This document shows positions 10,060-20,957 of a stretch of 64,000 nt of DNA, piece after piece. The notes under the pieces are model-generated. The model saw only the letters and a list, made by a program, of their open reading frames with translations, was not told the DNA's origin and did not search any database. Origin of the DNA: Elymus sibiricus (Eukaryota > Streptophyta > Magnoliopsida > Poales > Poaceae); assembly GCA_039707655.1 (NCBI GenBank), contig CM077665.1, positions 295,310,205 to 295,374,204 of the forward strand, read 5' to 3'. The stretch's first letter is position 1. Every line of letters begins with the position of its first letter. Both the position numbers and the translations under genes were made by a program.

Positions 10060-10338
10060 GTGCTATCTAATGATGTGGACAACAAGGATGAATACGTCCA
10101 GGAGAGGTTCAAGAGGCAAATGCTGAGAGAGGTTATGGCTGGAAAGCATAACACGCGTGTTAGGAAGAATGGGGGCTATGGATGCCCGTTCTGCAACCAT
10201 AAGATTAACAACACATACTCTAGTGTTCTAGCACATGCAAGAGGACGAGTCGTTGGCTCCTTCAAGCAGAAGTATTCTCGCAGGATAGCTCAAGCCGCGT
10301 ACGCACAGTTCCTGGAGAATCTTAATGATCAAGCATGA
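10060..10338 (+). CDS. exon 2 of a putative zf-XS-like zinc-finger protein
   Basis: Ninety-two codons and a TGA stop follow a good acceptor. A basic helix (QERFKRQMLREVMAGKHN) precedes YGCPFCNHKINNTYSSVL, then AHARG, and a basic C-terminus ending in FLENLNDQA. The spacing C-P-x-C, an aromatic about ten residues on, then H-A-x-G resembles the zf-XS zinc finger found before XS domains in SGS3-type plant proteins involved in RNA silencing. No XS domain follows, so this would be a short finger-only relative. There is no ATG at the 5' edge, so an upstream exon is needed; exon 1 at 6,638 is the best candidate. Confidence 0.5.
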   Translation: MLSNDVDNKDEYVQERFKRQMLREVMAGKHNTRVRKNGGYGCPFCNHKINNTYSSVLAHARGRVVGSFKQKYSRRIAQAAYAQFLENLNDQA

Positions 10339-10638
10339 AGATGAGATATTGGATTGAATATGTGCTTGTGTATTCTATTTTTTCCTGAGATTGAAACTGT
10401 GCGATGACTTTTATTGTGCGGTATCTCCATCACATCGAAGTGCTACTTTACTTGAGAGTAATATTTATATAGGATTTATCACACACGGTTGGATCTAATA
10501 AACCGTTTCCTCCGAAGCACATTATTCTAGGACAGAAAACCCTCAGCACCACTTCAAAAAAAAACCTCAACACCAACACGTCACAAAACCCTCGCCTGCT
10601 CCCCTCCTCCTCACCCTCCTAAGTAGCACCTACACTAA
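10339..10638. other. 3' flank and target region of the solo LTR
   Basis: No clear reading frame. 'cacacggttggatctaataaaccgttt' type words near 10,480 resemble the CACTA end repeats. Sequence from about 10,560 is C-rich and leader-like, and continues on the other side of the solo LTR at 12,216. Confidence 0.35.
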
Positions 10639-10903
10639 TGATACGTCTCCAACGTATCTATAATTTTTTATTGTTCCATGCTATTATATTATCTGTTTTG
10701 GATGTTTTATATGCATTAGTATGCTATTTTATATTATTTTTGGGACTAACCTATTAACCTAGTGCCTAGTGCCAGTTTCTGTTTTTTTCCTTGTTTTTGA
10801 GTATTGCAGATAAGGAATATTAAACGGAGTCCAAACGGAATAAAATCTTCGGAATGATTTCTCTTGGATCAGAAGAAACCTGCCAGACTTGGAGACGAAG
10901 GCA

Positions 10904-10988
10904 GGAGACCTGCCGTGAGGTCACAAGCCTGCAGGGCGCGCCCTAGGGGGGGGCGCCCCCCTGGCTTGTGGCCCCACGGCAAATCTCC
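10904..10988 (+). repeat. long inverted repeat in the LTR U3 region, copy A
   Basis: Arms of about 36 bp. The core pairs CACAAGCC (10,922-10,929) with GGCTTGTG (10,963-10,970), and the outer part pairs GGAGACCTGCCG with CGGCAAATCTCC. It ends 18 bp before the TATA box. Equivalent hairpins occur in the other LTR copies. Confidence 0.85.
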
Positions 10989-11006
10989 TAACCCTATTCT
11001 TCGGCC

Positions 11007-11014
11007 TATAAATT
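11007..11014 (+). promoter_or_regulatory. LTR TATA box
   Basis: TATAAATT in the context 'cggcctataaattccc'. The same context is present in the LTRs at 25,881 and, reversed, at 37,699 and 43,4xx, so this is the likely retrotransposon promoter. Confidence 0.65.
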
Positions 11015-12215
11015 CCCAAATATTCCTCCAATACCAGAGAGAGCCACAAAAATAATTTTCCGCTGCCGGAACCCTCTGTTCCCATGAGATCCCGTCTTGG
11101 AGCCTTTTCCGGTAATCTGCCGGAGGGGATTCGATCACGGAGGGCATCTACATCAACTCCATTGCCCTTCCGATGATGCATGAGTAGTCCACCATAGACC
11201 TTCGGGTCCATAGTTAGTAGCTAGATGGCTTCTTCTCTCTCTATGCTCTTCAATACCATGTTCTTCATGATCTTCTTGGAGATCTATTCGATGTAATACT
11301 CTTTTGCGGCGTGTTTGTCGAGATCCGATGAATTGTGGGTTTATGATCAGATTATCTATGAATATTATTTGAATCTTCTCTGAATTCTTATATGCATGAT
11401 TTAATATCTTTTCAAGTCTCTTCGAGTTATTGGTTTGGTTTGGCCAACTAGATTGGTAATTCTTGCAATGGGAGAAGTGCTTGGTTTTGGGTTCAAACTT
11501 GCGGTGTCCTCACCCAGTGACAAAGTAGGGATAGCGAGGCACGTATTTGTATTGTTGCCATCAAGGATAAAAAGATGGGGTTTTCATCATATTGCTTGAG
11601 TTTATCCCTCTACATCATGTCATCTTACTTAATGCGTTACTCTGTTCTTCATGAACTTAATACTCTAGATGCAGGCAGGAGTCGGTCGATGTGTGGAGTA
11701 ATAGTAGTAGATGCAAAATCGTTTCGGTCTACTTGACATGGACGTGATGCCTATATGCATAATCATTGCCTTGGATATTGTCATAACTATGCGCTTTTCT
11801 ATCAATTGCTCGACAGTAATTTGTTCACCCGCCGTATTATTTTCCTTCAAGAGAGAAGCCTCTAGTGAAACCTATGGCCCCCGGGTCTATTTTCCATATT
11901 ATATGTTCAGATCTATAAACCAAAAATACCAAAAATACTTTGATGCTATCTTTTTACTTTTGTTTTACTTTTCGTTTTAGTAATCTTCTATATCTATCTC
12001 TATCAGATCTCATCCTTGCAAGTAACCGTGAAGGGATTGACAACCCCTTTATAGCGTTGGGTGCAAGTGTTTGATTATTTGTGTAGGTACATCTATTGGG
12101 TATCTCCTACTGGATTGATACCTTGGTTCTCAACAACTGAGGGAAATACTTATCTACTCTGCTGCATCACCCTTTCCTCTTCAAGGGAAAACCAACGCAA
12201 GCTCAAGAAGTAGCA

Positions 12216-13295
12216 ACTAACACTAGTACTCCGGGACTCTCCATGCATGTCACCGCCTATCCCCGCGGCAACCACTTAACTCGACGCCTGTCGCCGCCGC
12301 CGGCAGCCGCAAAATGCCACCGCATATCTCCACCACCGATTGCCGTGGCCTATCGGCACTAACTTTCTCGACGCTGCTCGCTGTCGACACAGCTCGCCCG
12401 ATTGGGGAATCTTCGGTACTGGTTTTTTCCCCATGAAGAACCAGGTAACTAATCTACTGAAATATTTCCGCTCATCTCTTATCCCAGTCCGTCGGCCCCT
12501 TTTAATCACCCGTACAAAATCGCCGTGGATTCATGTTTCTTCTAGCTGATTCGAGGGTTTTCATTCATAGAGTGTACAGTGCAAGGACACATCAGGGCTA
12601 TGCGGACTCGGCCAAAAAACCGAGGAGTTCCATCTCACCGTACCAGACGACTTCACGAAGTGCACGGTATGTTCAATCTCACACTACCTGGGTTGACACA
12701 CATGGCCTATTCTTTTTCTGAACCTATACTATAGATTGCTACATTTGGATAAAAGGTGCCACATGCAGCATTTACGTCAAATGTGATTTCTTCTTCTTCT
12801 TATTCTTCTCCTTCTATATTAGGCAAATTAATGCTGTATTGTTCTTTCGTTTACTCTCATATATATTTGCACGACATCATGGTTACATTATCTGTTTACT
12901 TGTAATTTTTTGTCCTTTCATATCAACTGATGTGCATGCTGTTCTTTTAACTACTACTCCCATACTATCATGTTACCTGTTCTTTAACAATCTTATCAAT
13001 TCCTGCAGTACATCCCTTGCGTTGCGACGATAATTGTAGCGCTAAATCTTTGCCTTTACATAACTGAAGACTCCAGGGATGTCATATTGAGCACAAACCA
13101 TGGATTTACAATCGTTGTTTCTATAAAACTTGATGAAGATTGTCACTCCTATTTTGAAGAAGGCCTTTAGACAGAAATTTCTAAGTTTTATGTACTGAAA
13201 GCTGGCACTAAAATTACGCTGCACCTAAAAGAGCCTGACCATACGATAAATGCTAACTTCCCCGATGACATCCTCTGTCCAAATTTTGTTGGAAG
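12216..13295 (+). pseudogene. B3-like gene remnant, exons near 12,300-12,444, 12,546-12,663 and 13,009-13,295
   Basis: A donor (AACCAG/GTAACT) ends a first exon at 12,444. An exon ending at 12,663 (before gtatgttc) reads TEEFHLTVPDDFTKCT. An exon after 'ttcctgcag' at 13,009 continues in frame as YIPCVATIIVALNLCLYIT and later FYVLKAGTKITLHL. The order of strands and charged loops looks like a plant B3-type domain, though weakly. In-frame stops occur before the TEEF segment and after FEEGL (near 13,167), so it is broken. The solo LTR at 10,639-12,215 landed in what appears to be its 5' leader. It lies directly upstream of the F-box pseudogene on the same strand. Confidence 0.4.
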
Positions 13296-13485
13296 TAAGT
13301 GTTCTTTATAGTATCTGCATGTTGACTTGAATATCAAAGTAACTGTGTAGTATTTCAGCAACCAATTGGGATTTAATTTTCTTAATCTGTTAAAACTGTT
13401 CCTACCTAGTAACTTGTAATTACCAATGCACTATTCTTCTACCCTGATCTAGGTACATAATCACTATCCTCCCACTGCTCTACTC

Positions 13486-15088
13486 TTGACAAAAAGAGCT
13501 GCTGGCGGCCATTCTCCGGAGGTGGAGGTCGAGGTTGCCAACAAGCGGAGGCGGGCTGAGCCAGAAACACAAGCGCCTCCGATAGGCCTAGACTTCATCA
13601 GCAGCCTCCCCGATGATATGTTGAGAGTCATCATCTTCCTCCTCCCTATCGAAGATGGCGTGCGCACAACCGTCCTCTCCCGGCGGTGGCGCACCCTATG
13701 GCGCTGCGCCCCTCTCGGCCTCATCAGCGAACACATGCTTTGCACTGGCTATCGCAAACACTTGGATGCATTATCCCAGAACCTCGGCACACACTGTGGC
13801 CCAATCAAAGGCCTTACCATGGGCAAGTTCCGTTCAAATGGCAAGGACCGAGCCAAGCTTGAGGAGTGGTTCTTATCGCCAGCCCTAGATCATCTCGAGG
13901 AGCTCACTTTTAATGATGGACATATGCGCCCGCTGCCACCCTTCGCGCTGCTCCTCGCGCCAACGCTGCGCTTCCCAGGTTCTTGAACTGCCATTTCCCC
14001 CAAATTAACACCAATCCTGCTCTTTTGCTACCTCGACTGAAGCACCTTAAGCTCGTCGCCGTCTGCATCCCCAACGACGACATGGAGCGCCTGCTCCGCG
14101 GCTGTACTGCGCTCGAGTACCTTCATATTTGGGCGATCAATGGGTTGAGTAGCCTCCACATCACCTCCATGAGTCTCCAGGAAATTTGTGTGTATTGATG
14201 GTGCTATAACAGGAGATCGCACAAGGTGAATCACCAAATGGTCATTGTGGACGTGCCTTTACTTGAGAGATTACTTGTTGTTGATCAACAAGGTCCAACA
14301 AGAATTAGGGTCATTCATGCGCCGAAATTGACAGTGTTTGGCTACTCGCCCGTCAACTTATCTGAACTTGTTTTTGGATCCATAACCGTCCAGGTACAAC
14401 AGTCACCCTCTTCTCATTCTTGAATTAATATTTTTTCCTCTATTCAAGATGTATGTTCATCTATCATCCAGAAAATCATATTGACAAGCTTGACCCTGTA
14501 TCTACGCATAGTGAAGGTCTTTGCAATAGAATCTATCGGCCCAGACCTGGACCAAGTTGTCAGATTGCTGAGATGCTTTCTGTGCCTGGAGAAGCTACAT
14601 ATCGAGGTGATGCTCTTTCATGTTAAATTTTAACCACAAGGGAGTTCAATTTTTGAAACCCTGCAAATCGTAAGAGGTCCCTTGTGTGTCCAAGCACTAT
14701 ATATTCTCTTCTTTTGCAGATACGGTTAGGCCCGGTAGTGGATAATGTGATAGAATATAACAATCCCATAGAATGCCTTGATCTCCATCTCTCAGAAATT
14801 ACTTTGAACTCCTACCGAGGGACCTTACCGGAGATTATATTCGCCAGGTTCTTTGTTGTGAGAGCAAGTGTGCTAAAGATAATGAGATTTTCCCTACATT
14901 TATTGCGCAAAAAAGAATGGTTTGATGATCAGCTCCGGCGACTAGGACAGAATGGAAAAGTCTCTGCAGAAGCTCAATTTCATTTTGTAACTTCAGTTGA
15001 CAGACTATTCGGAAGTCCTAATGCCAAGCCCATAAATGACATGTCAGTGGCGGATCCCTTTGCAGAAATATTGAAGTTTCCAAACTAG
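13486..15088 (+). pseudogene. F-box/LRR/FBD gene, disabled
   Basis: Exon 1 encodes a nuclear-type basic run (NKRRR), then an F-box (LDFISSLPDDMLRVIIFLLP, followed by VLSRRWRTLWR), then leucine-rich segments. F-box proteins of this class recruit substrates to SCF ubiquitin ligases. Exon 2 (about 14,470-14,606) and exon 3 (14,720-15,088) carry the rest of the LRR region and an FBD-type end (LPEIIFARFFVVRASVLKIM). Splice signals are reasonable (GTACAA after 14,392; GTGATG after 14,606; acceptor TTTTGCAG at 14,719). Defects: the expected ATG is TTG at 13,486, a one-base frameshift lies near 13,976, and an in-frame TGA is at 14,196-14,198. Otherwise the family layout is complete, so inactivation looks fairly recent. 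Confidence 0.85.
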
Positions 15089-15574
15089 TAGTAATATCAG
15101 TATGAACCTATCATATATGTTCATGTTCAGCTAATCAGCGCGGGCGTCTAGAGCTGCATGACAAAGTTTCTGCATAAGTTGAATTTCATTTCTATTATCA
15201 GTTTGAATATTGTAATCTTTGAATTTGAGCCTTGTAATGCTGGAATTTGAACCTTTGTACTATTTCTGTCATTTGTGATACAACCATGCAAATGGCATCT
15301 TATGAGGGAGACTCGTATTTTGGTAGTACTATCTTTTCCTTAGTATGCAATGGACGATTAATATCTGGACATTAATATGCAATTGACGATTAATATCCGG
15401 ACCTTAAGAAGCAGAACCACGACCGAGGGTATCTAGACATTAATATGTATTTGGATGCTTAATTAGGTTATGGCAATCATGTTGTTATGTGTGTAATTGT
15501 TTATTGAGGTGTGCCAATGTTATGTGTGTAGTAACTTATGTATTTGGATGTTTAATTTGGTTCTGCAATCATGT
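15089..15574. other. 3' flank of the F-box pseudogene, no gene seen
   Basis: AT-rich. Short direct repeats occur: 'attaatatgcaattgacgat' type near 15,345 and 15,375, and 'atgttatgtgtgta' near 15,485 and 15,518. Confidence 0.4.
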
Positions 15575-16244
15575 TCTTCTAAACAGAAGCATAGATGTTT
15601 GTGGGCAGATTGAGCAGATCACATCGCATGCGGAATAAACAACCATATCCGTCGGTGATGATTTCATCAGTCCCTGACAGTTCTTTATCCGGAACTGTTT
15701 GCCCACAACATATCCGAATGGCCTGTGTGTGTTGTACATCACACACATCTTGATCTGAGCAACCGTTTGTGTTATTTTTGCTTATCGCACACAGTTCATC
15801 CCAGTGTCCTGTATGCTGTCTATCACACACATCTTGATCTATGTAACCGTTTATGTTATCTTATCTCATCACAAACAGTTCATCTGAGTGACCTACATGG
15901 CATCTATCGCACACATAATCATCTGGACAATCATTTGTGTTCTGCTGGATAAGCGCAAACAGTTTATTAGGGTGAACTGTATGTCATACATCGCACACAC
16001 TTGCATTTTTCTAACCGTTTGCGTTATATTGTCCAATCGCAAACAGTTTATCTAGGCCAACTATTTGCCACAGATCGCACACGCAACTTTTTTGGGGATC
16101 GTATTTGATGTCCCCGTCATCGCACATAGTTCTCGTCCTTAGCGACGGAGCTATAACTATACCGTTTGCGATTTGGTCATCGCACACAGTTTCGTCGAAG
16201 GGTCTCTGATTGCTGTGTCGTCTTTGCACCTTCCTGCAGTAGTG
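15575..16244 (-). mobile_element. terminal part of a CACTA transposon
   Basis: The right edge, read on the reverse strand, is CACTACTGCAGGAAGG, the typical terminus of a CACTA (En/Spm) element. The 600 bp inside it carry many copies of a subterminal word in both orientations (cgcacacagtt, cgcaaacagttt, aaccgtttgcgt; near 15,790, 15,850, 15,870, 15,950, 16,015, 16,040, 16,165, 16,185). Such repeats bind the transposase in this class. No transposase gene or opposite terminus was found nearby, so the left portion is deleted or rearranged. Confidence 0.7.
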
Positions 16245-17901
16245 GTAGTAATATGAAAGGGCATGAGTACATGATCGTTGGTTAGTAGAAATATCGGTAT
16301 TAAAGCTTGTTATTTTTTGTTCATCTAAATATTGGTTATGGCATGGTGATGATGTGTGAGCATTTTTATGTGTGAAATGAAATCCTATCGTGTTGTTCGA
16401 ATCGGGGGCGCGCAATGGTTAACTCCTACCAACCTCCTCCCTAGGGGCATGCGGCAGTACTTTGCTTCAAGAGAGCTAATAAGGCTTTACAATAAGTATG
16501 TGAGTTCTTTATGACTAATGTGAATCCGATATACGCACTCTCACCTTTCTGTAATTTGCTAGCCTCTTCGGTACCATGCATTGCCCATTCTCACATCGAG
16601 AGTCGGTGCAGCCTTCACCGGTGCATTAAAACCCCTTGATATGACACGCTCTATCACACATGAGCCTCCTTATATCTTCTTCAAAACAACGACCATACCT
16701 ACCTATTATGGCATTTCCATAGCCATTCTGAGATATATTGCCATGCAACTTCCACCGTTCCGTAACATGACTTGTGTGTTCATCATCATATTGCTTTGCA
16801 TGATCATGTAACTGATATAGTATTCGTGGAAAAGCCATCGTTCATCATTATAGACATGTTAGGCTAGATCATTGGACATCCTGTTACACTGCCAGAGGAA
16901 TTCATATAGAGTCCTTTTTTATATCTTCATTGAGTTGTAATATCAAGTTGTAAGTAAATAAAAGTGTGATGGTCATCATTATTAGAGCACTTTCCTAGTG
17001 AGGAAAGGATGATGGAGACTATGATTCCCCCACAAGTCGGGATGAGACTCCAGACAAAAAATAAAATAAAATAAAAAGAGATGGGGGAGGCGAAAAAAAG
17101 AAGAGAAAAGCCCACCATGAAAAAAAGATGAGAGAAAAGAGAGAAGGGGCAGTGTTACTATCTCTTTTTCCACACTTGTGCTTAGAGGGACCATCGTCTT
17201 CTTCATATAGAGAGTCTCTTGAGTTGTGATTTTCATATGCTAGTGAGAATTTTTCATTATAGAACTTGGCTTGTATATTCCAATGACGGGCTTCCTCAAA
17301 TGCCCAAGGTCTTCATGAGCAAGCAAGTTGAATGCACACCCACTTAGCTTTCGTTGAGATTTCGTACACTTTTAGCTCTAGTACATCCGTTGCATGGCAA
17401 TCCCTACTCCTCACATTGATATCGTTTGATGGGCATCTCCATAGCCCGTTGACCTGCCTAGTTGATGCGAGACTTTCTTTCCACTTTGACTCCTTTTCAT
17501 CTCTACCAACGTACTCTATTCCACCCATATGCTATATCCATGGTTCACGCTCATGTATTGAGTGGAGTTAAAAATGTTGAGGCGCGTTAGAAGTACGATC
17601 CAATTACCTAGTTTGACACCGGGGTGCTCATGATTTATACTTATCCGGTAAAGACGGAGTCATGCCATGCTTGATATGAGAAAATGAGTAGGGAATAACA
17701 TTCTTTAAGGATCGTATATTTTTAAAAGTAATGGTTATTATGTTTATGTTTATGGATATTATTATGTTGATATCAATTAGTTCATCATCTCTCAAAGATC
17801 ATACCTAAAAGAGATTACATGTTGGGTAGCATGTCGCATCAAAACTTTTGTTTTTATCATTTACCTACTCAAGGACGAGCATGAATTAAGCTTGGGGATG
17901 C
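16245..17901 (+). mobile_element. 3' internal region of a TGATACGTCTCC-type gypsy element
   Basis: Non-coding sequence that matches, in opposite orientation, 38,072-39,700 of the complete element (for example 'gtatgtgagttctttatgac' near 16,497 and its complement near 39,428). It ends with the polypurine stretch AAGCTTGGGGATGC directly before the LTR at 17,902. The 5' part of the element is missing; it stops at the CACTA end. Confidence 0.75.
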
Positions 17902-19257
17902 TGATACGTCTCCAATGTATTGATAATTTCTTATTGTTCCATGCTATTATATCAATCTTCGATACTTTATATGTAGTTATATGCTATTTTATATCATTTT
18001 TGGGAACTAACCTATTAACTCAGTGCCTAGTGTGAGTTGTTGTTTTCTACTTGTTTTTGGTTTTCCAGGAAATCAGTACCAAATGAAGTCCAAATGCTAC
18101 GAAACTTGTTGACGATTTTTTTCTCGACAAGAGAAACCCTGGAAGCTTCGGGAGGAGACCAAACAGGAAGCGAGGAGATGACAAGTCAACAGGGCGCGCC
18201 CAGAGGGGTAGGCATGCCCTGATGCCCTATGGGCCCCTCATGGCTCCGTCTGACCTAATTCCACCTCCATAAATTCTCTAAAATTGAGAAACCAACAGAG
18301 AGCCACCCGAAACAAATTTCCCACCGTCGCAAGTCTCTGTTCCTCCGCAATCCCATCCGGAGGCCTTTTCTGGTGCCTTGTCGGAGGGGAGATCAATCAC
18401 GGAGGCCATCTACATCGACCTTGTTGCATCCATGATGATGTGTGAGTAGTCCACCACAGACTTACAGGTCCACAGCTAGTACCTAGCTGGCTCTCTCTCT
18501 CTCTCTTTGATCTTCAATACCATGTTCACCGCGATTTTCGCGATGATCTATCCGATGTAATCCTCTTTTGCGGAGTGTTTGTTGGGATCCGATGAATTGT
18601 GGGTTTATGATCAGATTATTCATTCAAAGTAATTGAGTCTTCTCTGAATTCTGTTATGCATGATTATTATAGCTTCGTATTTCTCTCCAATCTATCGGTT
18701 TGGTCTGGCCAACTAGATTGATTTATTTTCAATGGAAGTGGTGCATTGTAATGGGTTCAATCTTGCGGTGCTTTATATCCCAGTGACCGAAGGAGACAAG
18801 GCATGTATTTGTATTGTTGCCAGTAAGGATAAAACGATGGGGTCCGAACATATTGCTTGTCTTACTTTGTCTACATCATGTCACCTTGCTCCAAGCATTA
18901 CTATATTTGTCTTGAACTTAATGCCTAGAGAGGGAAGCATAGAAGTGCTCTCGAAGTGGAGTAATAGTAGTAGATGTAGGATCATTTCAGTCTACTTGTT
19001 TATTGACGTGATGCCTATATACATGATCATTTCCATGAATAACATGTCATAACTGTGCGCTACTTTGTCAATTCCTCAACAGTAATTTGTTTACCCACCG
19101 CATGCTATGTTCAAGAGAGAAGCCTCTAGCGAAAACTATGGCCCCCGGGTCTACTTAATCATAAACACTAAAAACCTGAAAATACTTTGCTGCAATTTAC
19201 TTATTGTTTTTACTATTATAATTTGTATCATCTACCTCTATCAAGATTTAATCCTTG
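17902..19257 (+). mobile_element. 3' LTR of the same element, truncated
   Basis: Starts TGATACGTCTCCAATG and follows the solo LTR at 10,639 until 'tttaatccttg' at 19,257; the last roughly 200 bp are missing. It is more diverged than the other copies, and its U3 inverted repeat (about 18,175-18,245) is decayed, so it is one of the oldest insertions here. Confidence 0.8.
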
Positions 19258-19574
19258 ATGTGTAACACCTTGCGAGGTGGCCTTTGTTCGTGCCGACCCA
19301 TCGATACAGGAGGAACACCTTGCCGCGGAAGCCGGCGACGACGTTGAGTACGTTGCCATGCCAAATTCTTCAAGTATGCGGGCTCACGTACTCCTGTATC
19401 TCAGGAGAGTCGGCTACGACATCAAGCTCGTCAACAACAACGGCTTCACACGGGCCATGTGATAGGTTAAGTGGTCCACCAGCAACCCCTCTGGTTTAAC
19501 CGTCGTTGATCTCTTCAAAGGCCCCGCTGTTGATCTGCTCCGCCTCGTGGTCAAGGATTTGCGATCCTGGTACG
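19258..19574 (+). pseudogene. stranded gene fragment related to 1,985-2,320
   Basis: About 60 codons read through to the GYDIKLVNNNGFTRAM segment. Then come two stop codons (TGA, TAG), and the same frame continues as VKWSTSNPSGLTVVDLF and KGPAVDLLRLVVKDLRSWY. The copy at about 2,230-2,320 keeps codons for T and Q where the stops lie here. I do not recognise the family. The piece is trapped between a truncated LTR and the next retrotransposon. Confidence 0.4.
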
Positions 19575-20957
19575 TGATAACCCAGAAGTATAGGGGATCG
19601 CAACAATCTTCGAGGGTAATATTTCACCCAAATTTATTGATTCGACACAAGGGTAGTCAAAGAATATTTATTGGTCTTAGCAGTTGAGTTGTCAATCCAA
19701 CCACACCTGGAATTTCTTTCTGCAATGAAGTTTTTAGTAGCACAGTAACAAAAGCAATAGGGACAATAAAAAGCAGCAGATTGTATTGATTGTAACAACA
19801 GTAGTAAAGAAAGTAACTTAACAGAAACCAATAAGCAAAAAGTGTAGGCCATGGATCGATGATGGACAATTGATCTGGATGGCATTCATCATGTAACAGT
19901 TACACACTAGAGCAACACAGAACTAGCTCCAATTCATCAATATAATGTAGGCATGTATTCCGTATATAGTCATACGTTCTTATAATAAGAACTTGCATGA
20001 CATCGTTTTCCTATGCTCTCGTGGCAGGGGGGTCCATATGGAAACTAAGAGATATTAAGGCCTCCTTTTAATAGAGAACCAGAACAAAGCATTAACACAT
20101 GGTGAATACATGAACTCCTCAAACTATGGTCATCACCGGAGATTATCCCAGTTATTGTCACCTTGGGGTCTATGGATCATAACACATAATAGGTGCATAC
20201 AACTTGCAAGATAGGATCCAAAACACTCCCATATTCATGAAAACATAATAGGTTCAGATCTGAAATCATGGCACTCGGGCCCTAGTGACAAGCATTAAGC
20301 ATAGAAAAGTCATAGCAACTTCAATATCAGAACATAGTGGATACTAGGGATCAAGCCTTATCAAAATAACTCCATTACATGATAAATCTCATCCAATCCC
20401 ATCACCGTCCAGCAAACCTACAAAGGAATTACTCACTCCCGGTGGTGAGCATCAAGGAATTGTTGATGGAGAAGGGTTGGTGATGACGATGGTGACGAAT
20501 TCCCCTCTCCGGAGCCCCAAACGGACTCTAGATCAGCCCTCTGGAGGAAGAACAGGAGGTGGTGACGGTTCCATCTCGTAGAACGCGATGCAAACTTCTC
20601 ACTGATTTTTTCTCAGAGAATAGGAATATATAGGTTTGGAATTAGGGTCATCAGAGCCATGTGGGCCCCACAAGGTAACAAGGCATGCTCAGGGGGAGTG
20701 GGCGCTCCCTGTTGCCTTGTGGGCAACTGGTGGCCCCCCTCTGATGGATCTTCGCTCCAGTATTTTTTTATTCAATAAAAAATCTCGAGAAAGTTTCATC
20801 CGATTTCGAGAACTTTGATTTCTGCACAAAAAACAACACCATGGTAGTTCTGCTGAAAACCGCGTCAATATGGGTTAGTTTTATTCAAATCATGCGAATT
20901 AGAGTCCAAAAAAAGAGCAAAAGTGTTTGGAAAAGTAGATACGTTGGAGACGTATCA
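19575..20957 (-). mobile_element. 3' LTR of a second gypsy family (reverse-strand element 19.6-35.5 kb)
   Basis: Read on the reverse strand, the LTR opens TGATACGTCTCCAACGTATC and ends CTATACTTCTGGGTTATCA (1,383 bp). It shares the first 20 bases with the family above but then differs. The partner LTR starts at 34,575. Directly beyond it lies the purine-rich GAGTTAAGCTCAGGGGAGT, a plausible polypurine tract, which fixes the orientation. Probably a Fatima/Sabrina-type element of the Athila lineage; name not verified. Confidence 0.85.
20649..20746 (-). repeat. U3 inverted repeat, second gypsy family
   Basis: CATCAGAG (20,649) pairs with CTCTGATG (20,739-20,746), and CCCACAAGGTAACA pairs with TGTTGCCTTGTGGG. 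The position and size match the hairpin of the first family, but the arm sequence differs. Confidence 0.75.

Larger units (their letters stand above)
10639..12215 (+). mobile_element. solo LTR of a TGATACGTCTCC-type Ty3/gypsy element
   Basis: A 1,577-bp LTR runs from TGATACGTCTCC to AAGAAGTAGCA and is flanked by a perfect 5-bp target duplication, ACTAA (10,634-10,638 and 12,216-12,220). It aligns along its length with the LTRs at 36,488, 42,279 (both reversed), 25,511, 46,932 and 17,902. No internal domain is present, so it results from LTR-LTR recombination. It includes a TATA box (TATAAATT at 11,007) just after a long inverted repeat (10,904-10,988). It probably belongs to the Sabrina/WHAM group of Triticeae; exact family not verified. 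Confidence 0.93.
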
